IMG/VR virus record: IMGVR_UViG_3300008448_011501
Coordinates: 1-21,140 of that record
Direction: 5' to 3' (one strand)
Origin: a virus
Length of the DNA: 21,140 nucleotides
Numbering within the stretch: position 1 is the stretch's first letter; the number at the start of each line of letters is the position of its first letter. The notes beneath the pieces are model-generated. The model searched no databases, was not told where the DNA came from, and worked only from the letters and a program-made list of their open reading frames with translations. Position numbers and translations under genes: made by a program. Below are positions 1-6,507 of this stretch, in pieces.

Positions 1-156
1 GAAATCTACCTTGATGTAAAGAATCCGAAACTTTATAAAAAGGTTCGTCGCTTTTATGAAAATGAAGGTGTCGTATTTTCTGGTGATCCTCTTGATGACT
101 ATGAAATTCTGATGGAAACCATCGCCGCTGATCTTGAATCTGTTGAGGTTGCATGA
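1..156 (+). CDS. 3' end of a hypothetical protein (partial)
   Basis: An open frame enters from the left edge and ends at a TGA at 154-156, giving 51 residues of C-terminus with no start in view. The visible part is acidic, with segments such as YLDVKNPKLYKKVRRFYENEG and a tail ending ESVEVA. I do not recognise the family. Its stop overlaps the start of the next gene in an ATGA (153-156), so the two are probably translated together. The frame is credible because it is uninterrupted, uses ordinary codons and is coupled to the following gene. Confidence 0.7.
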   Translation, partial: EIYLDVKNPKLYKKVRRFYENEGVVFSGDPLDDYEILMETIAADLESVEVA

Positions 157-404
157 AAACCAAAGTTCTTCTGGAACGCGAAGGATACCGTTTCGTTGAG
201 GCAGGTATTCTTGAAATCAACGGCAAACCCGATTATCGTTTGCAAAAGCAAAATTATTATACCAAACGCTGGAATGACATTTATCTGTTTGATAATGTTC
301 TACAATGTTCTACTGCAATGGAAGATTTTGAATATGCAAAATGGTTAGATCCAGATAGAGTTCCTTGTTATGTAAGAGACGACGAAGACACGGAGAGTCT
401 TTAA
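153..404 (+). CDS. Small hypothetical protein, 83 aa
   Basis: This is an 83-residue soluble protein of unknown function. It has no signal peptide or membrane segment. It is rich in aromatic and charged residues (KQNYYTKRWNDIYLFDN) and ends with a very acidic tail (RDDEDTESL). The ATG overlaps the stop of the preceding gene by ATGA, which supports this start. Small acidic proteins of this kind are common in early or accessory regions of T4-like phages, but I cannot name the family. The G+C content of these first few hundred bases looks higher than in the glycan cluster that follows, so this gene probably belongs to the backbone and not to the cluster. Confidence 0.65.
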   Translation: MKTKVLLEREGYRFVEAGILEINGKPDYRLQKQNYYTKRWNDIYLFDNVLQCSTAMEDFEYAKWLDPDRVPCYVRDDEDTESL

Positions 405-415
405 AAGCACTGGTC

Positions 416-420
416 GGGAG
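416..420 (+). promoter_or_regulatory. Ribosome binding site for the small membrane protein
   Basis: GGGAG lies 10 bases before the ATG at 431. It supports starting the membrane protein there and not at the upstream in-frame ATG at 365, which would add an unlikely basic leader overlapping the preceding gene. Confidence 0.5.
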
Positions 421-430
421 CAAACCCCTT

Positions 431-658
431 ATGTCTAAAACAAGTGTCCTAAGATATCTTGGGAACCTTCTCCTCATAATAGGATATCAAGTCATGTTAT
501 GGGGAGATTTTAAAAACGGTTTGTTAATTAAATGTATTGGAGGAATACTTACAGTACCATTTGCTATCAAACTAAAACTATGGGATGTGCTGTTTTTATG
601 TGCATTCTTCGGGATTAGTGAAATCACAAAACTAACCCAACTTTTCTTAGTTTCTTAA
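431..658 (+). CDS. Small three-helix membrane protein, 75 aa
   Basis: A 75-residue hydrophobic protein with about three membrane segments at residues 9-24 (LGNLLLIIGYQVMLW), 31-47 (GLLIKCIGGILTVPFAI) and 50-64 (WDVLFLCAFFGIS). Short charged turns separate the segments. No enzyme motif is visible. It is probably an inner-membrane protein. I have the impression of similar small membrane proteins in marine T4-like phages, but I cannot verify that here. The open frame extends up to 365, but the start at 431 has a GGGAG ribosome site and avoids overlap with the previous gene. The last codons and the stop lie inside the first hairpin of the following ladder (646-665), so ribosomes finishing this gene would disturb that hairpin. 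Confidence 0.65.
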   Translation: MSKTSVLRYLGNLLLIIGYQVMLWGDFKNGLLIKCIGGILTVPFAIKLKLWDVLFLCAFFGISEITKLTQLFLVS

Positions 659-665
659 AACTAAG
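646..665 (+). repeat. Hairpin 1 of a three-unit ladder, followed by TGGTG
   Basis: A perfect 8-bp inverted repeat, CTTAGTTT / AAACTAAG, with a 4-base loop (654-657). TGGTG follows directly at 666-670. A second short inverted repeat, GTCA-AATA-TGAC, comes just after. No run of T follows, so this is not an ordinary terminator on the + strand. Confidence 0.7.
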
Positions 666-695
666 TGGTGGAGTCAAATATGACCCTATTGTTTT

Positions 696-716
696 CTTGC
701 TTTTCTCAAAAGCAAG
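696..716 (+). repeat. Hairpin 2 of a three-unit ladder, followed by TGGTG
   Basis: A perfect 9-bp inverted repeat, CTTGCTTTT / AAAAGCAAG, with a 3-base loop. TGGTG follows directly at 717-721, 51 bases after the TGGTG of unit 1. A short GGGA-CTCTC-TCCC stem lies at 727-739, in the place of the small stem in unit 1. Confidence 0.7.
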
Positions 717-748
717 TGGTGCGGATGGGACTCTCTCCCGCCTGGTTT

Positions 749-771
749 CCAATTTCCAGTCAAAAAATTGG
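749..771 (+). repeat. Hairpin 3 of a three-unit ladder, overlapping TGGTG
   Basis: A 7-bp inverted repeat, CCAATTT / AAATTGG, with a 9-base loop. The TGGTG (769-773) overlaps the end of the stem and lies 52 bases after the one in unit 2. The stem sequence differs from units 1 and 2, so what is conserved is the layout (stem, TGGTG, spacing) and not the stem sequence. Confidence 0.6.
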
Positions 772-800
772 TGGCGTGCATGGCGAACCTAAAATACTGA

Positions 801-828
801 AGGTGGGTTGCATAAACCCACCTTTTTT
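801..828 (+). terminator. Intrinsic terminator before the glycan cluster
   Basis: A 9-bp perfect stem, AGGTGGGTT / AACCCACCT, with a GCATA loop, runs straight into six T residues (823-828). This is a textbook Rho-independent terminator. It separates the transcript of the small upstream genes from the glycan cluster. Confidence 0.9.
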
Positions 829-830
829 AG

Positions 831-840
831 TATAATAATA
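831..840 (+). promoter_or_regulatory. Probable promoter box TATAATAATA
   Basis: TATAATAATA sits two bases after the terminator T-run and 16 bases before the ATG at 857. It resembles both a sigma-70 -10 box (TATAAT) and the late promoter of T4-like phages (TATAAATA). No -35 box is possible without overlapping the terminator stem, which slightly favours a late-type, -35-independent promoter. Transcription would start around 847-850, leaving a leader of about 10 bases. Confidence 0.45.
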
Positions 841-856
841 CAAAAGCTTTTTTTAT

Positions 857-1360
857 ATGAAGATCGGTTTTAACTGCAGTTGTTTCGATCTTTTTCATGC
901 TGGGCATGTTACAATGCTTAAAATGGAAAAAGAAATGTGCGACTATTTAAAGGTAGCACTTCAAGTTGATCCTTCCATTGATAGACCTGGTTTAAAAAAT
1001 AAACCAGTACAGTCGATTTATGAGAGATATACTCAGGTGCAAGGATGTAAGTATGTTGATGAAATTCTTGTCTACGATACTGAAGCAGATCTTCTCAATT
1101 TAATAAAGACTCAAACTTTTCATATTAGGTTTTTAAGTGAAGAATATAAAGATATTGATTTTACCGGAAAGCAATATTGTATTGAGAATGGAATAGAGAT
1201 TTATTATCACTTGAGGAAGCATCAATATTCAAGTTCTGAGTTGAGAAAAAGAGTATATGAATTTGAAAAATTGAAAAAAGAAGAAAAGGATGTCAATAAT
1301 ATTATTCAATATTCTCCAGAAATTTTAGAAAAATATTTGATAAAAAATGATTTATTATGA
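857..1360 (+). CDS. Cytidylyltransferase-family protein (glycerol-3-phosphate cytidylyltransferase-like)
   Basis: This is a 167-residue nucleotidyltransferase of the TagD / HIGH superfamily. It probably activates a small phosphorylated alcohol or sugar with CTP. Residues 1-20 (MKIGFNCSCFDLFHAGHVTM) carry the nucleotide-binding HAGH motif at 14-17. The second family motif is at 124-133 (YSSSELRKRV), matching the ISTTxL..RI region of TagD. TagD proteins are about 130 residues, so the charged tail of about 30 residues is extra. Glycerol-3-phosphate is the usual substrate in this subfamily, but heptose or ethanolamine phosphate cannot be excluded. It is the first gene after the terminator and promoter, has no clear ribosome site, and overlaps the next gene by ATGA. 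Confidence 0.8.
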   Translation: MKIGFNCSCFDLFHAGHVTMLKMEKEMCDYLKVALQVDPSIDRPGLKNKPVQSIYERYTQVQGCKYVDEILVYDTEADLLNLIKTQTFHIRFLSEEYKDIDFTGKQYCIENGIEIYYHLRKHQYSSSELRKRVYEFEKLKKEEKDVNNIIQYSPEILEKYLIKNDLL

Positions 1361-2277
1361 CTGTTTTAGTTACTGGCGGTGCAGGATTTATTGGAAGTAA
1401 TTTTCTCCACCATTTAATTACTTGTACAACTGAAGAAGTAATCTGTATTGATAAATTAACTTATGCTGCAGATCGGCATAATATTCCAGATAATGTAAAG
1501 TTTTATACTACTGATATTGTCGATGAGCATAATTGTGAGTTTGTTTTTAAAAAACATAAACCATCTACGGTTTTTCATTTTGCAGCAGAAAGTCATGTAG
1601 ATAATTCAATCAAAGATTGTAGAGAATTCATTCATACAAATATTTTAGGGACAGTTAATCTTCTGAATTTATCTTTAAAATATGAAGTTCAAAAGTTCAT
1701 TCATATTTCGACAGATGAAGTTTATGGATCTATTGATGATGGATATTTCACAGAGAACTCAAATTATTCTCCACGAAATCCATACTCTGCATCAAAGGCA
1801 GCATCGGATCATTTTGTGATGGCATACCACAATACTTATGGACTTCCTGCTGTAATTACAAACTGTTCTAATAATTATGGACCTAGACAACACGCTGAAA
1901 AATTAATTCCTATTATAATAAACAATCTTAAGAATAATAAAAAAGTTCCAATCTATGGTGATGGGAAACAAATTAGAGATTGGTTATATGTTCAGGATCA
2001 TTGTGAAGCACTAATAGAAATTTGGTTTAAAGGTAAGATAGGTCAAAAATATAATATTGGAGGTGAATATGAAATTCAAAATATTGACCTTCTTAAAAAG
2101 ATTATAAATCTTATGGGTAAAGACGAGAGCCTTATTGAGTTTGTTAAAGATCGTCCAGGTCATGATCGTAGGTATTCGACAGATATTTCAAAAATTGAAA
2201 ATGAGATTGGTTGGACGCCTCGATTTGATCTTGAACTCGGTCTTCATGAAACAATAAACTACTATCTTGACCAATAA
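1357..2277 (+). CDS. rfbB: dTDP-glucose 4,6-dehydratase
   Basis: A short-chain dehydrogenase (SDR) that turns dTDP-glucose into dTDP-4-keto-6-deoxyglucose, the entry to rhamnose and many amino-deoxysugars. It has the NAD-binding GGAGFIG at residues 7-13. The dehydratase triad segment STDEVYG at 118-124 supplies Thr, Asp and Glu. The Y143-xxx-K147 pair lies in PYSASKAASD. Family-specific features include AAESHVD (76-82), GDGKQIRDWLYV and the C-terminal RPGHDRRY. At 306 residues it is somewhat shorter than the usual 340-360. It overlaps the upstream gene by ATGA. RmlA, RmlC and RmlD are absent from the window, so dTDP-glucose would have to come from the host or from genes outside. Confidence 0.92.
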   Translation: MTVLVTGGAGFIGSNFLHHLITCTTEEVICIDKLTYAADRHNIPDNVKFYTTDIVDEHNCEFVFKKHKPSTVFHFAAESHVDNSIKDCREFIHTNILGTVNLLNLSLKYEVQKFIHISTDEVYGSIDDGYFTENSNYSPRNPYSASKAASDHFVMAYHNTYGLPAVITNCSNNYGPRQHAEKLIPIIINNLKNNKKVPIYGDGKQIRDWLYVQDHCEALIEIWFKGKIGQKYNIGGEYEIQNIDLLKKIINLMGKDESLIEFVKDRPGHDRRYSTDISKIENEIGWTPRFDLELGLHETINYYLDQ

Positions 2278-2319
2278 AATCTTATATGTTAGAATTATAA
2301 CCATAGTATTTCATTTTGT

Positions 2320-3327
2320 ATGAAAAGAGCTTTAATAACTGGAATAACAGGGCAAGATGGTTCTTATCTTGCAGAACTTCTCCTAAGTAAAGGATATGAG
2401 GTTCATGGAACAATTCGAAGAAGTTCCACTATTAACAATGATAGAATCAATCATCTTGCTCAGGATGTTGTTCTCCATCATGCAGATCTAACAGATTCTA
2501 CAAATATTCTGCATGTCATTCAAGAAGTAGAACCAACTGAAATTTATAATCTTGCTGCACAAAGTCATGTGAAAGTTTCCTTTCAAATGCCTGCATATAC
2601 TGCAGAAGTGGATGCGTTGGGTGCCGTAAGAATTCTCCATAGTCTTTGTATTCTTGGTATGGAGAAAGATGTTCGTTTTTATCAAGCATCTACTTCTGAG
2701 ATGTTTGGTATGGTTCAAGAAATTCCTCAGCGTGAAACTACACAATTTTACCCACGTTCCCCCTATGGTGTAGCAAAACTGTATGGGCATTGGATCACTA
2801 AAAATTATAGGGAATCGATGGGTCTTCATGCAAGTTCTGGAATCTTGTTTAATCATGAGTCTCCTCGTCGTGGTGAAACTTTTGTGACTCGTAAAATCTC
2901 AATCGGATTATCTAAGATTAAGGCTGGTCTTCTAGATTGTCTTCAACTTGGAAATTTAAATGCGAAGCGTGATTGGGGACATGCAAAGGATTTTGTTGAG
3001 GCAATGTGGTTAATGCTTCAGCAAGATGAACCAGATGATTATGTTATTGCTACTGAAGAGCAGCATTCTGTTCGTGAGTTTGTTGAAAAATGTGCTCCTT
3101 ATTTTGGGATGAATATTCGTTGGGAAGGTGAAGGTCTCAATGAAGTTGGAATAGATACAGTAAGTGATCGTGTTGTAATTCGCGTATCTGAAAAATATTT
3201 CAGACCATCTGAAGTTGATACTTTGATTGGAGATGCAACCAAAGCTAGAGAAAAACTTGGATGGAAAATAAAAATTAGCTTTGATGAACTCGTTAGAGAT
3301 ATGTGTCTAAATGAGCAAATATTCTGA
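2320..3327 (+). CDS. gmd: GDP-mannose 4,6-dehydratase
   Basis: An SDR enzyme that makes GDP-4-keto-6-deoxymannose from GDP-mannose, the common precursor of GDP-fucose, rhamnose, perosamine and colitose. The NADP-binding GITGQDG is at residues 8-14, followed by the family's [10 protein letters not shown]. Catalytic STSEMFG is at 124-130 (Thr125, Glu127), and Y149-xxx-K153 is in [10 protein letters not shown]. The segment [15 protein letters not shown] is diagnostic of Gmd. At 335 residues it is at the short end of the family. A 42-base AT-rich gap precedes it. The next gene is a ColD-type dehydratase that would use its product. Confidence 0.94.
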   Translation: MKRALITGITGQDGSYLAELLLSKGYEVHGTIRRSSTINNDRINHLAQDVVLHHADLTDSTNILHVIQEVEPTEIYNLAAQSHVKVSFQMPAYTAEVDALGAVRILHSLCILGMEKDVRFYQASTSEMFGMVQEIPQRETTQFYPRSPYGVAKLYGHWITKNYRESMGLHASSGILFNHESPRRGETFVTRKISIGLSKIKAGLLDCLQLGNLNAKRDWGHAKDFVEAMWLMLQQDEPDDYVIATEEQHSVREFVEKCAPYFGMNIRWEGEGLNEVGIDTVSDRVVIRVSEKYFRPSEVDTLIGDATKAREKLGWKIKISFDELVRDMCLNEQIF

Positions 3328-3328
3328 T

Positions 3329-3334
3329 AGGAGG
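3329..3334 (+). promoter_or_regulatory. Ribosome binding site for the ColD-like gene
   Basis: AGGAGG starts two bases after the gmd stop and lies 11 bases before the ATG at 3346. It is one of the few strong Shine-Dalgarno sites in the cluster and supports this start. Confidence 0.65.
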
Positions 3335-3345
3335 AATCGTAAGAT

Positions 3346-4509
3346 ATGTATTGGCCCTTAATGAAAGATACGATCACTTTTTCAGATCGTCTAAAAATGG
3401 CAAAATTTGTTCTCTTTACAAGTCGTCTTACAAACGGACCAAAAGTAAAAGAGTTTGAAAATCAATGGTCTAACTGGTTAGGATGTGATTATTCTTTATA
3501 TGTGTCTTCTGGTAGCACTGCAAACTCACTTCTAATATCTTCCGTAAAGGAACTTTATGGTTTGAATGATGGAGATAAAGTCATTGTTCCTGCTTGTACT
3601 TGGGTGACAAACATTGCTCCTGTAATTCAATCAGGTCTCACTCCTATTTTTTGCGATGTAAATCTTAGGAACTTTAGTTTTGATGAGAAAAATCTGGAAT
3701 ATATTGCAAAAGAACATCCAGATGTAAAGGCAATTTTTATCACTCATCTACTTGGAATTTCTGCAAATGTTGAGAGGTATAAAGAACTATTTCCAAATGC
3801 TTTGATATTGGAAGATATTTGCGAATCTCACGGCGTAGAAAATAGTCAAGGTGTTCGTAGAGGGAAAGATTCTCTGGGATCTACTTTTAGTTTTTATTTT
3901 GGTCATCATATGACTACTATTGAAGGTGGTATGGTTTGTACCAATAATAAAGACTTGTATGAACTTATGAGAATGAAACGTAGTCATGGAATGGCGAGAG
4001 AAGCAAGTCCAGATCGTTTCAAACAATATACTGAGGAAAATCCAGGTATTTCAAAGCAATTTCTTTTTATGACTGATGGTTATAATTTTAGAAATCATGA
4101 AATCTGTGCAGTTCTTGGATTGTCGCAATTAAAAAGACTTGACACAATGATCGAAATTCGCAGAAGAAATTACAAAGATTTTTGTTTTTCTATTGCAAAA
4201 AATTCTGATAAGTTTTATATCCCAGAATATAAAACTGGTAATAGTAGTTTTTGTTTCCCAATTATCTGTAAAGATCAGAAGAACGTGCAAAAACTTAAAG
4301 AAATTTTTGATTCTCGCGGAATAGAGCATCGTCCAATTGTCAGTGGTAATATTTTGAGACATCCTGCTTTTAAAAAATATAAAGTTTTTTCCGAAAAAGA
4401 AACCCTAAATGTTGAAACACTACATACATGTGGTGTTTATGTTGGAAATAATCATTTTGTTACTCCCAACCAAATGAAAGTATTGGCAAATATACTTGAC
4501 AATATTTAA
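3346..4509 (+). CDS. colD: GDP-4-keto-6-deoxymannose 3-dehydratase, ColD type (His in place of PLP lysine)
   Basis: A member of the DegT/DnrJ/EryC1 sugar-aminotransferase fold in which the catalytic lysine is replaced. The normal PGKN region reads FGHHMTTIEGG at residues 185-195, placing His187 (or its neighbour His188) at the lysine position. This is the hallmark of 3-dehydratases such as ColD, which use PMP and remove the C3 hydroxyl. Other family landmarks are SSGSTAN at 54-60, EDICES at 156-161 and a C-terminal RPIVSGN followed by GVYVGNN, both as in ColD. Length (387) matches ColD. RfbH, acting on a CDP-sugar, also has the His, but the adjacent gmd and the lack of rfbF/rfbG favour the GDP-sugar route to a 3,6-dideoxyhexose such as colitose. 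Confidence 0.85.
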   Translation: MYWPLMKDTITFSDRLKMAKFVLFTSRLTNGPKVKEFENQWSNWLGCDYSLYVSSGSTANSLLISSVKELYGLNDGDKVIVPACTWVTNIAPVIQSGLTPIFCDVNLRNFSFDEKNLEYIAKEHPDVKAIFITHLLGISANVERYKELFPNALILEDICESHGVENSQGVRRGKDSLGSTFSFYFGHHMTTIEGGMVCTNNKDLYELMRMKRSHGMAREASPDRFKQYTEENPGISKQFLFMTDGYNFRNHEICAVLGLSQLKRLDTMIEIRRRNYKDFCFSIAKNSDKFYIPEYKTGNSSFCFPIICKDQKNVQKLKEIFDSRGIEHRPIVSGNILRHPAFKKYKVFSEKETLNVETLHTCGVYVGNNHFVTPNQMKVLANILDNI

Positions 4510-4532
4510 ATTATTTTTTATAGTTAAATTAC

Positions 4533-4539
4533 AAAGGAG
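4533..4539 (+). promoter_or_regulatory. Ribosome binding site for the GME gene
   Basis: AAAGGAG ends 8 bases before the ATG at 4548, in a 38-base AT-rich gap. It gives the epimerase gene independent translation initiation. Confidence 0.65.
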
Positions 4540-4547
4540 ATTTATTA

Positions 4548-5618
4548 ATGTCTGAAAAACAAAAAACAGCTCTTGTGTGTGGTGCTGGTGGATTTATTGG
4601 AAGTTATATGGTCAGACGTTTGAGGTCTGAGGGATATTGGGTACGTGGTGTGGACCTAAAGTATCCAGAATATTCTGTTTCTGCTGCAAACGAATTTATT
4701 CGTGGCGATCTAACGGATCAAAATTTTGTTGATCGTGTTGTGCAATTTAAAGGTGATGCTGGAAACTTCTACAAGTTTGTTCCCTTTGAACATGTAGATT
4801 CATTTGATGAGATTTATCAGTTTGCTGCTGATATGGGCGGCGCTGGTTATATTTTTACCGGAGATCATGATGCAGACGTAATGCATAACTCTGCTTGCAT
4901 CAATCTTAATATATTAGATTCTGTTCATAAGTTAAATGATAAACTAGAAAAAAATAAAACCAAAATTTTCTATTCATCATCTGCTTGCATGTATCCAGAA
5001 TATGCTCAAATGGATGTTGACAATCCTGGATTGAAAGAATCTGATGCTTACCCTGCAGGACCTGATTCGGAATATGGTTGGGAAAAACTATTTTCCGAAA
5101 GACTGTATCTTGCATATAATAGAAACTATCAGATTCCAGTAAGGATCGCTCGCTACCATAATATTTTTGGTCCTGAGGGAACTTGGACTGGAGGCAAAGA
5201 AAAATCTCCCGCTGCTATGTGTCGTAAAGTTGCAGAACTTCCTGTCACAGGTGGGGAAATTGATATCTGGGGGGATGGCGAACAAACTCGTTCATTCCTG
5301 TATATTGATGAATGTATTGAAGCAACTCGCCGTCTGATGCAATCAGAGTTCCTTGGACCAGTAAATATTGGATCTGAAGAAATGGTGACAATCAATCACT
5401 TAGCCGATCTTGCTGCAAAAGTTGGTGGGAAAAATATTACTAAAAAGCATATTCTGAATGGTCCTCTAGGTGTTCGTGGACGCAATTCGAATAATGATCT
5501 TATCCGCGAAAAACTGGGATGGGATTACTCTCAGACTCTTGAGGAGGGAATTCGTAAAACTTATGAGTGGATTAATGCACAAGTTTATAGTGATAAGATA
5601 ATGCATCACCCAGTTTGA
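4548..5618 (+). CDS. gme: GDP-mannose 3,5-epimerase (plant-like GME)
   Basis: An extended SDR enzyme that converts GDP-D-mannose to GDP-L-galactose (or GDP-L-gulose). The NAD-binding GAGGFIG is at residues 12-18. AADMGGAGYIF (93-103) matches the GME signature. SSSACMYPE (143-151) contains the acid/base Cys147. YGWEK (176-180) holds the Tyr-Lys pair. GTWTGGKEKSPAAMCRK (211-227) carries the conserved second acid/base lysine. WGDGEQTRSFLYIDE, VNIGSEEMV and GVRGRNS are also as in plant GME. It has an extra segment at about 66-84 not expected in plant enzymes. The two bases before the next ATG leave it tightly linked downstream. It would supply the L-sugar donor for the GT10 and GT11 enzymes of this cluster. 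Confidence 0.92.
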   Translation: MSEKQKTALVCGAGGFIGSYMVRRLRSEGYWVRGVDLKYPEYSVSAANEFIRGDLTDQNFVDRVVQFKGDAGNFYKFVPFEHVDSFDEIYQFAADMGGAGYIFTGDHDADVMHNSACINLNILDSVHKLNDKLEKNKTKIFYSSSACMYPEYAQMDVDNPGLKESDAYPAGPDSEYGWEKLFSERLYLAYNRNYQIPVRIARYHNIFGPEGTWTGGKEKSPAAMCRKVAELPVTGGEIDIWGDGEQTRSFLYIDECIEATRRLMQSEFLGPVNIGSEEMVTINHLADLAAKVGGKNITKKHILNGPLGVRGRNSNNDLIREKLGWDYSQTLEEGIRKTYEWINAQVYSDKIMHHPV

Positions 5619-5619
5619 A

Positions 5620-6507
5620 ATGAAAGTATGTTTTTATACGGAAGGGCATCTTGGTGATTTCATCATCGGAATCCCTTTCTTTAAGTTATTAATTGAAAAA
5701 TATCCAAATAATGAATATTATCAGTACATTTATGGATCTGATGGTACGGTATATCCTGATATTTTTATTAGAACCGTACCTAATTTGATTCCAACTGAAA
5801 ATATAGATGGTGATATAGTTATTCCAACATGGTTTTGCAACCCAATATATGTACCACTTCATTTGAATACGGAAGAAGTTCTTAAGACTTTATATCCATA
5901 TGATATGGTATCGAATCAAAAATATTTCTGGAAACATGTTTATGCGAAATACGGATTCGATATAGAAATTCCAGATGATATTGGATTAGATTTTGATTTT
6001 GGTACAATATTAGATAAAGAGTCTATTCTCTTAATTGAAAATTTAAAAACAAATGTTCGCAAAAAAATTCTTTTTGTCAATATTAAAGGTAGATCTGGAC
6101 AGACTGATAATGAAGATTGGTTGCCGAGAATAAACCAATTAGCATCAGTTCATACTGAATATGATTTTTATTATACGAATACTGAAAGTCATGAAATAGT
6201 TAATCAGAATGTTATTCATACTCCAACTATTTTTGGTAAACACAAATCTGATATTATTCATAACTCGTATTTAAGCACGTTTTGTGATATAATAGTTGCA
6301 AAGAATTCTGGAGCTTTTCAGGCAATATCCATGCAGAATAAAAACGTTATGGATGATAAAAAAATTCTTTTGTGTCAGACTGAAAATAATGTCCATGTTC
6401 CAGATTTGGAGTGTTTTTATAATCGCAATTTATACCGAGCATCTAATATCCACACTAGAACAACTTCAGAAACGTTTTCTAGACTATCACAAATTTTAAA
6501 TTCATGA
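5620..6507 (+). CDS. Uncharacterised protein with GT9-like N-terminus
   Basis: A 295-residue protein that I cannot assign firmly. The N-terminus, TEGHLGDFIIGIPFFKLL at about residues 7-24, resembles the GD-xxxxx-P loop at the start of heptosyltransferase-type (GT9, GT-B fold) enzymes. In the C-terminal part, CDIIVAKNSGAFQAISM at about 222-238 resembles the donor-site region where such enzymes have a Ser-Gly before the next helix. No signal peptide or membrane segment is visible. It is very AT-rich, more so than the preceding epimerase gene. It starts one base after that gene's stop and overlaps the next by ATGA. A role in sugar transfer is inferred from the motif and context only. Confidence 0.6.
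   Translation: MKVCFYTEGHLGDFIIGIPFFKLLIEKYPNNEYYQYIYGSDGTVYPDIFIRTVPNLIPTENIDGDIVIPTWFCNPIYVPLHLNTEEVLKTLYPYDMVSNQKYFWKHVYAKYGFDIEIPDDIGLDFDFGTILDKESILLIENLKTNVRKKILFVNIKGRSGQTDNEDWLPRINQLASVHTEYDFYYTNTESHEIVNQNVIHTPTIFGKHKSDIIHNSYLSTFCDIIVAKNSGAFQAISMQNKNVMDDKKILLCQTENNVHVPDLECFYNRNLYRASNIHTRTTSETFSRLSQILNS

Noticed and set aside
365-430. An N-terminal extension of the small membrane protein starting at 365
   Set aside because: It would overlap the previous gene by 40 bases and add a basic stretch without a ribosome site. The ATG at 431 has GGGAG upstream.
717-748. A tRNA gene on the minus strand ending CCGCACCA
   Set aside because: Only a T-arm-like stem and acceptor end can be drawn. 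The T-loop is not TTCRA-like, the spacing to CCA is about three bases short, and no D or anticodon arm can be folded.
680-832. A 50-codon open frame beginning at the ATG at 680
   Set aside because: It runs through all the hairpins and the terminator and ends after it. It has no ribosome site and its composition follows the structures, so it is more likely a by-product of the non-coding element.
2278-2319. A promoter in the AT-rich gap before gmd (TATAAC-like)
   Set aside because: The gap is only 42 bases of low-complexity AT sequence, with no -35 match and no better score than other AT-rich stretches nearby.
2488-2856. Minus-strand open frames inside gmd and other cluster genes
   Set aside because: They lie opposite strongly recognisable genes, have no ribosome sites or family motifs, and are shadows of the coding strand.
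3346-4509. A perosamine synthase (sugar 4-aminotransferase)
   Set aside because: That enzyme needs the PLP lysine. Here the position is His, and the C-terminal motifs match the ColD type.
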